Source: ZLKRG08 sp964654815 (GTDB lineage: Bacteria; Actinomycetota; Actinomycetes; Nanopelagicales; Nanopelagicaceae). From it: a stretch of 27,368 nt of DNA. Where the stretch lies: NCBI GenBank assembly GCA_964654815.1, contig CAZZLH010000018.1:1-27368 (forward strand), read 5' to 3'. Below the pieces are notes generated by a model. That model did no database searches. It was not told where the DNA came from and saw only the letters and a list, made by a program, of their open reading frames with translations. Positions within the stretch are counted from its first letter, which is position 1, and the number at the start of each line of letters is the position of its first letter. Shown here piece after piece: positions 4,766 to 12,546 of this stretch. The translations under genes and the position numbers were made by a program.

Positions 4766-7204
4766 CAGGTGCAAAATCAAGTTTTACCCACGCGTGCGCG
4801 CATCGTAATAATTGGTGGTGGCGTAGGTGGTACATCAGTTGCTTATCATTTAGCTAAATTGGGAGAAACCGATGTGGTGCTACTTGATCGTAATGATCTA
4901 ACCAGTGGCTCCACTTTTCACTCCGCCGGCATGGTCGGTCAATTACGAGCCGATCCAACTCTTACCAAGATGAATATGCATTCGGCAAATCTCTATCGTG
5001 AGTTACAACAGAGCGATACCCCTCCGTCATGGGTTGAGTGTGGCAGTATCAAAATTGCCTCATCACCTGAGCGCATGGAGGAGATTAGAAGACAGATTGG
5101 TTGGGCCAAAACCTTTGGGCTGGATCTTCATGAGATTTCACCAGCGGAAGTTAAGGAGCGCTTTCCATTAATTAATCTCGATGGGGTGGTTGGCGCATGT
5201 TTTATGACCACTGATGGCCAAGTCGATCCCTCACAACTTGCGCTCTCCATGGCGGCAGGTGCGCGTAAGGCTGGCGTACAAATCCATACCTTTACTCGCG
5301 TAACTGCGATAGACACCAAAGATGGACGAATCACCGGTGTTCAAACCGATAAAGGCAAGATCGAATGCGAGATCGTGGTCAATTGCGGTGGCATCTATGC
5401 CGCAGAGATCGGACGCTTAGTTGATGTACGAATTCCTATTGTTCCGATGAGCCATCAATACCTAATCACCGAGAATTTCCTAGATCCCAGCGCTCCTGTT
5501 ATGGCCTCCCTAAGAGATCCCGATAACCTGATCTATTTCCGCCAAGAGGTACAAGGATTATTGATGGGAGGCTATGAAAGAACCTCCAAAGCATGGAAGA
5601 CCAGCCGAGAATCACTAGATGAGATCCCAAAGAACTTCAACAATATGTTGCTTCCTGAGGATTGGGATCGATTCGAAGAGATTGCGGCAAACTCGCAGCT
5701 GCGAGTACCGAAGATGGCAGAAGTTGGAATCAAGAGCTTCATCAATGGACCTGAGGCATTTACGCCAGATAATGAATTCTGCCTAGGCGAAACTGAGGTC
5801 GGCGGTTTTTATGTCGCGGCAGGTTATTGCGCTCATGGAATTGCTGGCGCCGGCGGTATTGGCAAAGTCATGGCTGAGTGGATTGTGGGCAACGAACCAC
5901 CAATGGATCTATGGCATATGGATATTCGTAGATTTGGCCCAGCCTATCGCTCGCCGGCATTTACCTTGGATCGAATCCAAGAGAATTACGAACAATATTA
6001 CGATATCCATTATCCATTAGAAGAGCGCAAAACTTGTAGGCCTCATAAAGTCTCACCGGCTTATGAATGGCACAAAGAGAATCATGCAAGTTTTGGGGAG
6101 AAGGCAAGTTGGGAGCGGGTCAATTTCTATACCAACCACTCAGGGACTGAGAGCACAAGACCATTCGGTTGGGCTGGTAAGAATTGGTCAAATTCGGTTC
6201 AGGTAGAACATGCCGCGACTCGCGAATCTGCCGGAATCTTTGACGAATCCAGCTTTGCAAAAATAAAGGTCACAGGTGATCGCGCTGGAGAATTCTTAGA
6301 GTTTGTCTGTGCCAACGATGTGGTTCGTGGCATTGGACGGACGACTTACACCCAAGCGCTAAATAGCAAAGGTGGCATCGAATGCGATTTCACAGTTACG
6401 CAATTGAATTCAAACTCATTTTTGATTGTAACGGGCACCGCTTTCGCACACCATGATGCTGGATGGCTGAAGAAATTGCGACGTGAACATGGTTTTACCG
6501 ATGTCGAAATTGATGACATAACTTCAGATTTGGCGATTTTTGGAATCTGGGGCCCAAATTCTCGAGAAATTCTGCAATCACTTACCAGCGAAGATCTCAG
6601 CAACTCCGCCTTTCCATTTATGCACTCAAAAGAGCTAGAGATCAATGGAATTAGGCTTAGGGCCACACGAATCACCTATGTAGGCGAACTCGGCTACGAG
6701 CTTTATATTCCGTCAGCAGAAGCTCCGCCCATCTGGGAGTTGTTGGTTTCCAAGGGCGCTTTCCCTTGCGGATATCGCGCCATCGAATCACTACGTTTGG
6801 AGAAAGGATATTTAGCATGGGGCGGCGAGATTAATACTGAAACCAATCCATATGAGGCAGGTCTTGAGTTCGCGCTCTCCAAGAAGAAGCGAGATTTCTA
6901 TGGCGCTAATGCGCTAGAGCAGCTACGCCAACCAGAGCGCAGGCTTGTGGCAATTACCTTTGATGATATTCGCCAAGTTCCACTAGGAAGTGAGCCGATC
7001 AAATTTGGTGATGAGGTAATTGGCCGGGTTAAAAGTGGTGGCCAGGGCTACACCATCAACAAAGCTATTGCATATGCCTATATCCCAACTAAATACAGCA
7101 ATCCAGGAACCAAACTTGAAGTTGAGTTCTTTGGGACTTGGCTAAGTGGTCTGGTAACCGCCACGCCGCTATTTGATCCAAGTGGCTCCAAAATTCGCTG
7201 CTAA
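4754..7204 (+). CDS. FAD-dependent dimethylglycine/sarcosine dehydrogenase-like protein with GcvT domain
   Basis: An 816-aa two-part flavoprotein. Residues ~17-400 form a D-amino-acid-oxidase-type FAD domain: dinucleotide fold IIGGGVGGTSVAYHLA with G21-x-G23-x-x-G26, and SGSTFHSAG with H56 at the place of the covalent FAD-linking His of mammalian DMGDH/SarDH. Residues ~440-816 are GcvT-like folate-binding domains, including GYRAIESLRLEKGYLAWGGE and a C-terminal barrel. Family role: oxidative N-demethylation of dimethylglycine or sarcosine, with the one-carbon unit passed to tetrahydrofolate. The length fits the family. Which substrate is used cannot be decided here. GTG 4754 is favoured by the promoter; a second GTG at 4769 is possible. 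A methyltransferase gene follows after 15 nt. Confidence 0.88.
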   Translation: MSSQQVQNQVLPTRARIVIIGGGVGGTSVAYHLAKLGETDVVLLDRNDLTSGSTFHSAGMVGQLRADPTLTKMNMHSANLYRELQQSDTPPSWVECGSIKIASSPERMEEIRRQIGWAKTFGLDLHEISPAEVKERFPLINLDGVVGACFMTTDGQVDPSQLALSMAAGARKAGVQIHTFTRVTAIDTKDGRITGVQTDKGKIECEIVVNCGGIYAAEIGRLVDVRIPIVPMSHQYLITENFLDPSAPVMASLRDPDNLIYFRQEVQGLLMGGYERTSKAWKTSRESLDEIPKNFNNMLLPEDWDRFEEIAANSQLRVPKMAEVGIKSFINGPEAFTPDNEFCLGETEVGGFYVAAGYCAHGIAGAGGIGKVMAEWIVGNEPPMDLWHMDIRRFGPAYRSPAFTLDRIQENYEQYYDIHYPLEERKTCRPHKVSPAYEWHKENHASFGEKASWERVNFYTNHSGTESTRPFGWAGKNWSNSVQVEHAATRESAGIFDESSFAKIKVTGDRAGEFLEFVCANDVVRGIGRTTYTQALNSKGGIECDFTVTQLNSNSFLIVTGTAFAHHDAGWLKKLRREHGFTDVEIDDITSDLAIFGIWGPNSREILQSLTSEDLSNSAFPFMHSKELEINGIRLRATRITYVGELGYELYIPSAEAPPIWELLVSKGAFPCGYRAIESLRLEKGYLAWGGEINTETNPYEAGLEFALSKKKRDFYGANALEQLRQPERRLVAITFDDIRQVPLGSEPIKFGDEVIGRVKSGGQGYTINKAIAYAYIPTKYSNPGTKLEVEFFGTWLSGLVTATPLFDPSGSKIRC

Positions 7205-7219
7205 AACAGGAAAACTCTG

Positions 7220-7861
7220 ATGGAAATCGGTTTGGATGATGCATACTCGGTAAAAACCCCAGAGGACAATAAAAAGCTCTATGCAAAATGGGCTGATACC
7301 TATGAATCTGAATTTGTGGCGAAAGAGGGTTACCGACACCCTCAGGTGATCTCAGAGATATTTGATCGTGAAGTTCCAGAGGTCAAGACAATAATCGATA
7401 TCGGAACTGGTACCGGTTTGGTCGGTGCGCACTTAATCAAGCTTCGAAATGGCATTGAGATCGATGGCATCGATATTTCGCCAGAGATGTTGGAACAAGC
7501 GCGCAGAAAGAATATTTATCGAAATCTCTACGAGCGCGATTTAACGCAAGAGGTTTTGGGTACCCAAGCGCCATACGATGCCTTGATCACGATTGGAACT
7601 TTCACGCATGGCCATCTGGGTCCTGAAGCGATTCATAACCTCCTGCCGCTAGTTAAGCGCGCTGGCCACCTGGTGATAGGAATCAATGCCTCGTATTTTG
7701 AGAGCCAGGGTTTTGAGAGGTTTTTTGGTGAATTGCTATCAGATAAAAAGATATCTGAGTTGAGCATCCAAAAAGTGGATGTCTATGATGATAAGAGTCC
7801 ACATCATGAATCCAAGAACCTGATCGCAGTATTTCGAAATCTTTCTGCTATCTCCTACTAA
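7220..7861 (+). CDS. Class I SAM-dependent methyltransferase
   Basis: A 213-aa methyltransferase. SAM-binding motif I is IIDIGTGTGLVGAHL (about residues 54-68), followed by the acidic end of strand 2 (IDGIDISPEMLEQAR) and a motif around YDALITIGTFTHGHL. An N-terminal helix with YAKWADTYESEF is common in small-molecule methyltransferases such as the METTL27/WBSCR27-like group. AGGA (7208-7211) precedes the ATG. It starts 15 nt after the dehydrogenase, so one operon is likely; its substrate may be a methylated amine or a phosphorylated amino-alcohol related to that pathway, but nothing in the sequence proves it. Confidence 0.85.
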   Translation: MEIGLDDAYSVKTPEDNKKLYAKWADTYESEFVAKEGYRHPQVISEIFDREVPEVKTIIDIGTGTGLVGAHLIKLRNGIEIDGIDISPEMLEQARRKNIYRNLYERDLTQEVLGTQAPYDALITIGTFTHGHLGPEAIHNLLPLVKRAGHLVIGINASYFESQGFERFFGELLSDKKISELSIQKVDVYDDKSPHHESKNLIAVFRNLSAISY

Positions 7862-7893
7862 GCAGGCTATTACTTAATCAGTTGAAATCTAGT

Positions 7894-7899
7894 TATTAT
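7894..7899 (+). promoter_or_regulatory. -10 box for the S51-like gene (leaderless type)
   Basis: TATTAT ends 6 nt before the GTG start at 7906. A weak -35 (TTACTT, 7870-7875) is 18 nt upstream. Confidence 0.55.
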
Positions 7900-7905
7900 T
7901 GAATC

Positions 7906-9054
7906 GTGGCTCGTGCATTGGTCTTGATGGGTTCGGGTGAGACCAGCCCAACCATGGTTACCCCGCACCAACAGATACTTAAAGAGGTCGTAGGACCCAG
8001 GTTGGTCCTAGATACTCCCTATGGTTTCCAAGAGAATGCCGACGAACTAACACACCGGATTCAGACTTACTTTGATTTCAATGTCGGCACCAAGACCGAA
8101 CAGATCCAATTACGAAGTAAGCACGATAATTCAGCTGATTTGGCAAACGCGATTGCCAAAATTAATAGCGCAGGTTGGATTTTCACTGGCCCTGGCAGCC
8201 CCACTTATGCGCTAGAAACCTGGCGGACCACTGGAGCAAGCGAGGCGTTAAAAGCCCTACTTACTCGAGGCACGCTTGTGGTCTCATCCGCTGCCGCCCT
8301 AACAGTCGGTACACATACGATGCCGGTTTATGAGATGTACAAAGTTGGGCTTGAGCCACATTGGATCGAAGGGCTAAACCTTCTTGGCGTTGCAACAGGT
8401 CTTAGCGCTGCTGTAATACCCCACTTTAATAATGCCGAAGGTGGCACTCATGACACTAGATATTGCTATATCGGCGAACGAAGAATTAGACAATTAGAAG
8501 ACCAACTTCCGGCCGATGTTTTCATTCTAGGCATCGATGAGCACACCGGCGTTCGCTTTGATATTGAGAAGGGTGAAGCCGCAGTCTTTGGTAAGGGATC
8601 TATGACGGTTCGAATGAGTGGAGTTGAGTGGCGAGTTGAATCGGGTAAGACAGTGCCCTTCTCCGAGATTCAAGCTCATGCCGGAACTAGATTGGCAACT
8701 GCCCCAGATATCTCACAGAGCGTGCTATCGGCTCAATTCGTTGCAGAGATGTTAGATGCTGGAAATGTAAATGATGCAGTTGAAGCGTTGCTAAATCTAG
8801 ACAAAGTTGAGCGAGATATCGACACTCGCGCTCAAGTCCATGCTCTAGTCACACGACTTGGCCAACTAGCGGCAAGTCCTAAAGTAGATATCGCATCTGT
8901 TGTTGGTCCATACATTGAAGCGCTACTGGCGGCGCGTGAAAGTGCACGAAAACAAGGCAACTGGAGTGAGGCCGATGCGATTCGAGATCGACTAATAGAG
9001 CTAAAAGTCTCAATCAAAGATAGCAAGGAAGGCTCAAGCTGGCAGATCCAGTAG
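7906..9054 (+). CDS. Peptidase S51/cyanophycinase-like protein with CysRS-like C-terminal tail
   Basis: A 382-aa protein. Residues ~3-235 resemble the peptidase S51/type 1 glutamine amidotransferase-like fold: LVLMGSGE at the start, IFTGPGSPTYALETW (92-106), a nucleophile-elbow-like VVSSAAALTVG (125-135) where family enzymes have G-x-S-A-G-A, and H173 in IPHFNN. The elbow is atypical, so activity is uncertain. Residues ~337-382 (ALLAARESARKQGNWSEADA, then IRDRLIEL and SKEGSSWQ) match the pattern at the very end of cysteinyl-tRNA synthetases, where a helical pair and a D-x-x-x-G-x-x-W tail occur. The rest of CysRS is absent. The GTG start has a TATTAT box 6 nt upstream. The nnrD gene overlaps its 3' end. 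Substrate and role are unknown. Confidence 0.75.
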   Translation: MARALVLMGSGETSPTMVTPHQQILKEVVGPRLVLDTPYGFQENADELTHRIQTYFDFNVGTKTEQIQLRSKHDNSADLANAIAKINSAGWIFTGPGSPTYALETWRTTGASEALKALLTRGTLVVSSAAALTVGTHTMPVYEMYKVGLEPHWIEGLNLLGVATGLSAAVIPHFNNAEGGTHDTRYCYIGERRIRQLEDQLPADVFILGIDEHTGVRFDIEKGEAAVFGKGSMTVRMSGVEWRVESGKTVPFSEIQAHAGTRLATAPDISQSVLSAQFVAEMLDAGNVNDAVEALLNLDKVERDIDTRAQVHALVTRLGQLAASPKVDIASVVGPYIEALLAARESARKQGNWSEADAIRDRLIELKVSIKDSKEGSSWQIQ

Positions 9055-9884
9055 GAATAGAGAGTTGGCGCTCTGCCGATTGCAGTAAATATTTGCCGCT
9101 GCCAAAACCCTCCGATCACAAATATCGGCGAGGGGTACTTGGCTGTTTGACAGGGTCGAAAGAATTCCCCGGCGCAGCTTTGCTGAACACCTCAGCTGCA
9201 CTTGCCGTCGGTATCGGAATGGTTCGCTACTTTGGCCCAAAAGAGGTGGCAACTGCAGTAATCCAACGCCAACCAGAGGTAGTGTTAAAACCTGGCAAAG
9301 TCAATGCACTGCTAGTGGGATCAGGTATCCCAGCAAAATTATCCATACCTAGAAAACTTGCACTTGAAATTGCGCTACGACGAGCACTTAAAGAACCGGT
9401 GCCCAAGGTTATAGATGCTGGAGCGCTCTACTTACTTCATAGGAACTCGAAATACTTAAGCTCACCAACAATAATCACGCCACATAACGGGGAGTTAGCG
9501 GTTCTATTAGAAATTGATACCCAAGAAATTGCTACATCACCTATTGCTCACGCGAAGGATGCCGCGAAGCGATTTGATGTTGTGGTCTTGCTAAAGGGGT
9601 ACGAAACGATTCTCACTGATGGTAATCGGGTTATAAAGATGCCGGCGGCTTCAAGTTGGCTCGCAACTGCTGGTACCGGCGATGTACTTGCAGGATTGTT
9701 GGGAGCGCTAATTGCATTGAACAATTGTGACGCTTCAATCGAAATCAAAAACAAAGAACTTCTAGAGATTGGTGCCACAGCCGCGTTCATTCATGCGCAA
9801 GCAGCAGATGCGCTAAAAGGACCAGTCATTTCAAGTAATTTAATTCCAGAGATCTCGAAAATTATCAAAAACCTATCTCGATAA
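9039..9884 (+). CDS. nnrD: ADP-dependent (S)-NAD(P)H-hydrate dehydratase
   Basis: Ribokinase-like repair enzyme that turns damaged NAD(P)H hydrate back into NAD(P)H. Visible signatures: LPLPKPSDHKYRRGVLG and TGSKEFPGAALL near the N-terminus, DAGAL, ITPHNGELAVLL, VVLLKGYETIL, and the catalytic/nucleotide loop ATAGTGDVLAGLLGA. Start: the family-like N-terminus begins upstream of the first usual codon (TTG 9093). The frame is open back to 8970, and CTG at 9039 lies 6 nt after a very strong AAGGAAGG (9025-9032), so a rare CTG start giving 281 aa and a 16-nt overlap with the preceding gene is preferred. If wrong, TTG 9093 gives 263 aa. The epimerase partner domain (NnrE) is not in the window. Confidence 0.85.
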   Translation: MADPVGIESWRSADCSKYLPLPKPSDHKYRRGVLGCLTGSKEFPGAALLNTSAALAVGIGMVRYFGPKEVATAVIQRQPEVVLKPGKVNALLVGSGIPAKLSIPRKLALEIALRRALKEPVPKVIDAGALYLLHRNSKYLSSPTIITPHNGELAVLLEIDTQEIATSPIAHAKDAAKRFDVVVLLKGYETILTDGNRVIKMPAASSWLATAGTGDVLAGLLGALIALNNCDASIEIKNKELLEIGATAAFIHAQAADALKGPVISSNLIPEISKIIKNLSR

Positions 9885-9966
9885 TTCATTTGCTGGGAAA
9901 ACCCTAGTTTTTCAAAAATCACTTTTTTTCAAGGAATTTAGATTCCGTTTCTGCAAAAATTTAAAT

Positions 9967-10587
9967 ATGAATTTGAGAATATTCATTTTCAGCGAAGATG
10001 GTTTTACAAATAGCGCTCTTGCCGCATCTCTTAGCATCCTAGGTTTAGATGTAATCGGAGAAAATGAGAATATGGAAGTTGCGCTAAATCTGGTCTCTGA
10101 CCACTGCCCTGATGCTGTAGTCATTTACTTGGAATACGGTCGCACTAAAGGTATCGAGCTTTCAATCTCTATCCGGAGAAGATTTCCTGATATGGGAATC
10201 GTATTGGTTTCAAAGACTGAAGATATGAGATTGATCGGAATTGAGAGAAAGCAACTACCAATTGGGGTCGTGATGGCTCAGATTGCCCAACATGGCGATT
10301 TAGATAATCTAAAGCGGCAGGTAGAGCTCTCCTTGCTTTCAACTCATTGCAAGACGCAATTCCATCAAAATAAGCGATTCACCGATTCACAGATAGAAAC
10401 GATGCGTCTCTTGGCAGATGGCAAAGCTAATTCCGAGATTGCCAAGGTACGTTTTGTATCAGAGAAATCGGTTGAACAGATGTTGGCTCGAATAGCCCAG
10501 ACACTGGGGATTTCCTTCGATCACAAGTACAACTCGCGAGTTAGAATCCTAAATACATATTACGATTTGGTAAACGGCAGGAAGTAA
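9967..10587 (+). CDS. LuxR/NarL-type regulator with degenerate receiver domain
   Basis: A 206-aa DNA-binding protein. Residues 1-~125 have the shape of a response-regulator receiver. The phospho-acceptor Asp is replaced by Tyr (Y54 in PDAVVIYLEYG), the helix-5 Lys is missing (LPIGVVMAQ), and only E10-D11 remain of the acidic pocket, so normal phosphorylation seems impossible. Residues ~138-198 are a LuxR-type helix-turn-helix (FTDSQIETMRLLADGKANSE, IAKVRFVSEKSVEQML). No histidine kinase is nearby. There is no clear ribosome site before the ATG; the 80-nt upstream region is A/T-rich with a possible TAGATT -10 (9939-9944), which would leave a short leader. A ligand- or dimer-controlled orphan regulator is likely; targets are unknown. 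Confidence 0.8.
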   Translation: MNLRIFIFSEDGFTNSALAASLSILGLDVIGENENMEVALNLVSDHCPDAVVIYLEYGRTKGIELSISIRRRFPDMGIVLVSKTEDMRLIGIERKQLPIGVVMAQIAQHGDLDNLKRQVELSLLSTHCKTQFHQNKRFTDSQIETMRLLADGKANSEIAKVRFVSEKSVEQMLARIAQTLGISFDHKYNSRVRILNTYYDLVNGRK

Positions 10588-10600
10588 CTTCACAAATTGC

Positions 10601-10617
10601 GCGTTAGCTCCTAACGC
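10601..10617. promoter_or_regulatory. Perfect inverted repeat upstream of the small DnaX-C-like gene
   Basis: GCGTTAG-CTC-CTAACGC: seven perfect pairs around three bases, 14 nt after the stop of the LuxR-type regulator and 34-50 nt before the ATG at 10651. No T-run follows, so an operator (perhaps of the adjacent regulator) or a weak terminator are both possible. Confidence 0.5.
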
Positions 10618-10638
10618 AGATTCCCTTCCCTGCTGAGG

Positions 10639-10644
10639 TAGGTT
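10639..10644 (+). promoter_or_regulatory. -10 box for the small DnaX-C-like gene (leaderless type)
   Basis: TAGGTT ends 6 nt before the ATG at 10651. The overlapping GAGGTAGG (10635-10642) could instead act as a ribosome site, so the leaderless reading is uncertain here. Confidence 0.4.
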
Positions 10645-10650
10645 TTGCTC

Positions 10651-10905
10651 ATGGAATTAAGTGAGTTAAAGAGTAACTGGAATGAGATTCTCTTCTCGCT
10701 TGAAGCTGAGAATCGAGTCGCCTGGTTGACCTTCTTTGATGCGCGACTTGCCAAATTAGAGGGTCAACTTTTGACCTTGGATTTCTCTGACCCTGAGAAG
10801 TTTTCGGGGGATCATTCTTATGCCAACGCTCGTAGCAAGTTTGCGCCGATACTTAGTAAATGTATTAAAGATGTAACTGGTCTAGATTTTGAAATAACAT
10901 GGTGA
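10651..10905 (+). CDS. Small protein resembling the C-terminal domain of DNA polymerase III gamma/tau
   Basis: An 84-aa protein, start taken at ATG 10651 (an upstream in-frame TTG at 10645 would add two residues). The pattern L-x-x-x-W-x-x-IL (LKSNWNEILFSL), then ENRVAWLTFFDARLAKLEGQ, LLTLDFSD, a charged linker, and FAPILSKCIKDVTGLDFEI matches the compact alpha/beta domain found after the ATPase part of bacterial DnaX. Here the domain is free-standing, with no ATPase. It overlaps the next gene (lysozyme) by 7 nt (ATGGTGA), so the two are translationally coupled. Whether it binds the replisome or has another job is open. The family link is by pattern memory only. Confidence 0.55.
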   Translation: MELSELKSNWNEILFSLEAENRVAWLTFFDARLAKLEGQLLTLDFSDPEKFSGDHSYANARSKFAPILSKCIKDVTGLDFEITW

Positions 10906-12509
10906 AACGCCTTCTAATACTCTTCTCTGCACTTGCCTTGATTACCTCTGGGATTGGCAAAGCGGAAGCGGCAGGTGCTTTAACCCTGAACATTAAAAAA
11001 ACTCCGTCTCTTGGCGAGTCAAAGGTAACGCTTTATGGCCAAATAAAGCCGGCAAAATCCAATGTCAAAGTCAGAATTGAGGTAAACCTAAACGGCAAGT
11101 GGTCTGCCACATCAATTGGCGCCAAAACCAAATTGGGTGGCTCTTGGAAGATTGAAGTTGTGTCCACCATTTTGGCCGGAAGCGCCAAATATCGAGCGAT
11201 TGCGGCGCCTAGTGGTCGGAATATCTACTCCAACACGCGTGAGTTAAAAATCGATATTGATTCTGAGATATCCCAAGTTTCACCGGAGACGCTAATTCCT
11301 TTGAAAGGTCCAGGAAGTCGCGTTCATGGGGTCGACATAAGCAAATGGCAACATCCAGGTGGAAAGTTGATCGATTTTGCCAAAATGTATGACGCCGGCG
11401 TTCGCTTCGTCATGATCAAAGCCTCCGATGGCCGAGATTCCTCGGATCAAGATGCGCGCAAGTGGTTGGCGATCGATATGGATGCCGCTCAGGCTGCCGG
11501 ACTATTTACTGGTTTTTATCATTATGCATATCTACCAAATTCAACTGATGAGGCAACCGTAATCACTGAGGCAAAGACTCAGGCCCAGAAAGCAATTTGG
11601 CGATTGGCTTCTGTAGGTGGCTACAACGATCGCACTCTTCCCTATGCTCTCGATCTAGAGAATAACTGTATTCAATATAGTGGCCGAACTTGCATCAGAT
11701 TCGCCTCCAAGAAATTAGTGACGCTATTTGCCACTACTTGGTTAAATACCGTGAAGGAGCAGACTGGCAGAGTTCCGATGCTCTATTCGTACTCGCAATT
11801 CTTGGAGAATGCGGTCTTGCGCACTCCAGAATTAAGGCAATATCCACTCTGGCTAGCGCATTATGGAATTAATCCAGCCGATCCCCTCGGGCAACCTGGC
11901 CAGAAGATTAGTGGCTGCTTTGTGCACTCGTGGACTACCGCGAATTGCGCATCCGATTGGGTGATCTGGCAATACAGCTCGTGTGGCATCGGTAAAAAAT
12001 ATGGTGTGCCAAGTGGTCGACTAGATCTAAATGTATTCCGTGGCGATATCAACTCGTTCGTTGAATTGACTAGAGGTATCTGGACCCCACAAATTTCTGA
12101 CATGATGCCGGTAAATGAGCCGACAGAAATGAAATTGCTTAACGCAACGTATTCCACTACCGATAAACCAGCTATCTTCGAATTAAGCGTGCTTCGCCCA
12201 AGTGGCTTACCAGTGGTCACCGGTACCGTTAAATTAAATCTGCCCGACAAAAAGATTCTCTTGGATCAGAGCGCGGTACGCTCGAAAAATGGCGCCTTTA
12301 CCCTTACCACCAAAGGTATTCCGGTCGGCACATGGGATGCCACTTTGGAATTTGTAGATCAATCAACTACCCACTCAGGATTCCTAATTCCTATACAAAT
12401 CGTGATGGGCCAAGGAGCAAAACCAACTCCTTCAATCACACCGAGCAAGAAACCTGGCACATCTAGCAAAGCGCCAGCAGATTCCTGCAAGGGTCAGATC
12501 ATCAATTAA
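10899..12509 (+). CDS. Secreted GH25 lysozyme-like muramidase with flanking beta domains
   Basis: A 536-aa exported protein. Signal peptide ~1-24 (KR, hydrophobic core, cleavage near AEA-AG). Residues ~26-120 form a beta-rich Ig/fibronectin-like region. GH25 catalytic domain ~142-390: GVDISKWQ with D146, FVMIKASDG, FYHYAYL, and YALDLEN with D252 and E254 as the likely catalytic acids, then VWLAHYG-like and DWVIWQYSS segments. Residues ~400-505 form a second beta domain, and the tail is Pro/Ser/Thr-rich (TPSITPSKKPGTSS) ending in a Cys-containing stretch. Cys258 and C265 and the CFVHSWTTANC pair may form disulfides. It cleaves peptidoglycan sugar bonds, for cell-wall turnover or attack on other cells. 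It overlaps the preceding small gene by 7 nt. Confidence 0.88.
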   Translation: MVKRLLILFSALALITSGIGKAEAAGALTLNIKKTPSLGESKVTLYGQIKPAKSNVKVRIEVNLNGKWSATSIGAKTKLGGSWKIEVVSTILAGSAKYRAIAAPSGRNIYSNTRELKIDIDSEISQVSPETLIPLKGPGSRVHGVDISKWQHPGGKLIDFAKMYDAGVRFVMIKASDGRDSSDQDARKWLAIDMDAAQAAGLFTGFYHYAYLPNSTDEATVITEAKTQAQKAIWRLASVGGYNDRTLPYALDLENNCIQYSGRTCIRFASKKLVTLFATTWLNTVKEQTGRVPMLYSYSQFLENAVLRTPELRQYPLWLAHYGINPADPLGQPGQKISGCFVHSWTTANCASDWVIWQYSSCGIGKKYGVPSGRLDLNVFRGDINSFVELTRGIWTPQISDMMPVNEPTEMKLLNATYSTTDKPAIFELSVLRPSGLPVVTGTVKLNLPDKKILLDQSAVRSKNGAFTLTTKGIPVGTWDATLEFVDQSTTHSGFLIPIQIVMGQGAKPTPSITPSKKPGTSSKAPADSCKGQIIN

Positions 12510-12546
12510 ATTGATAGCGCCATTTCTACTTTGCTACTTTAATAAT

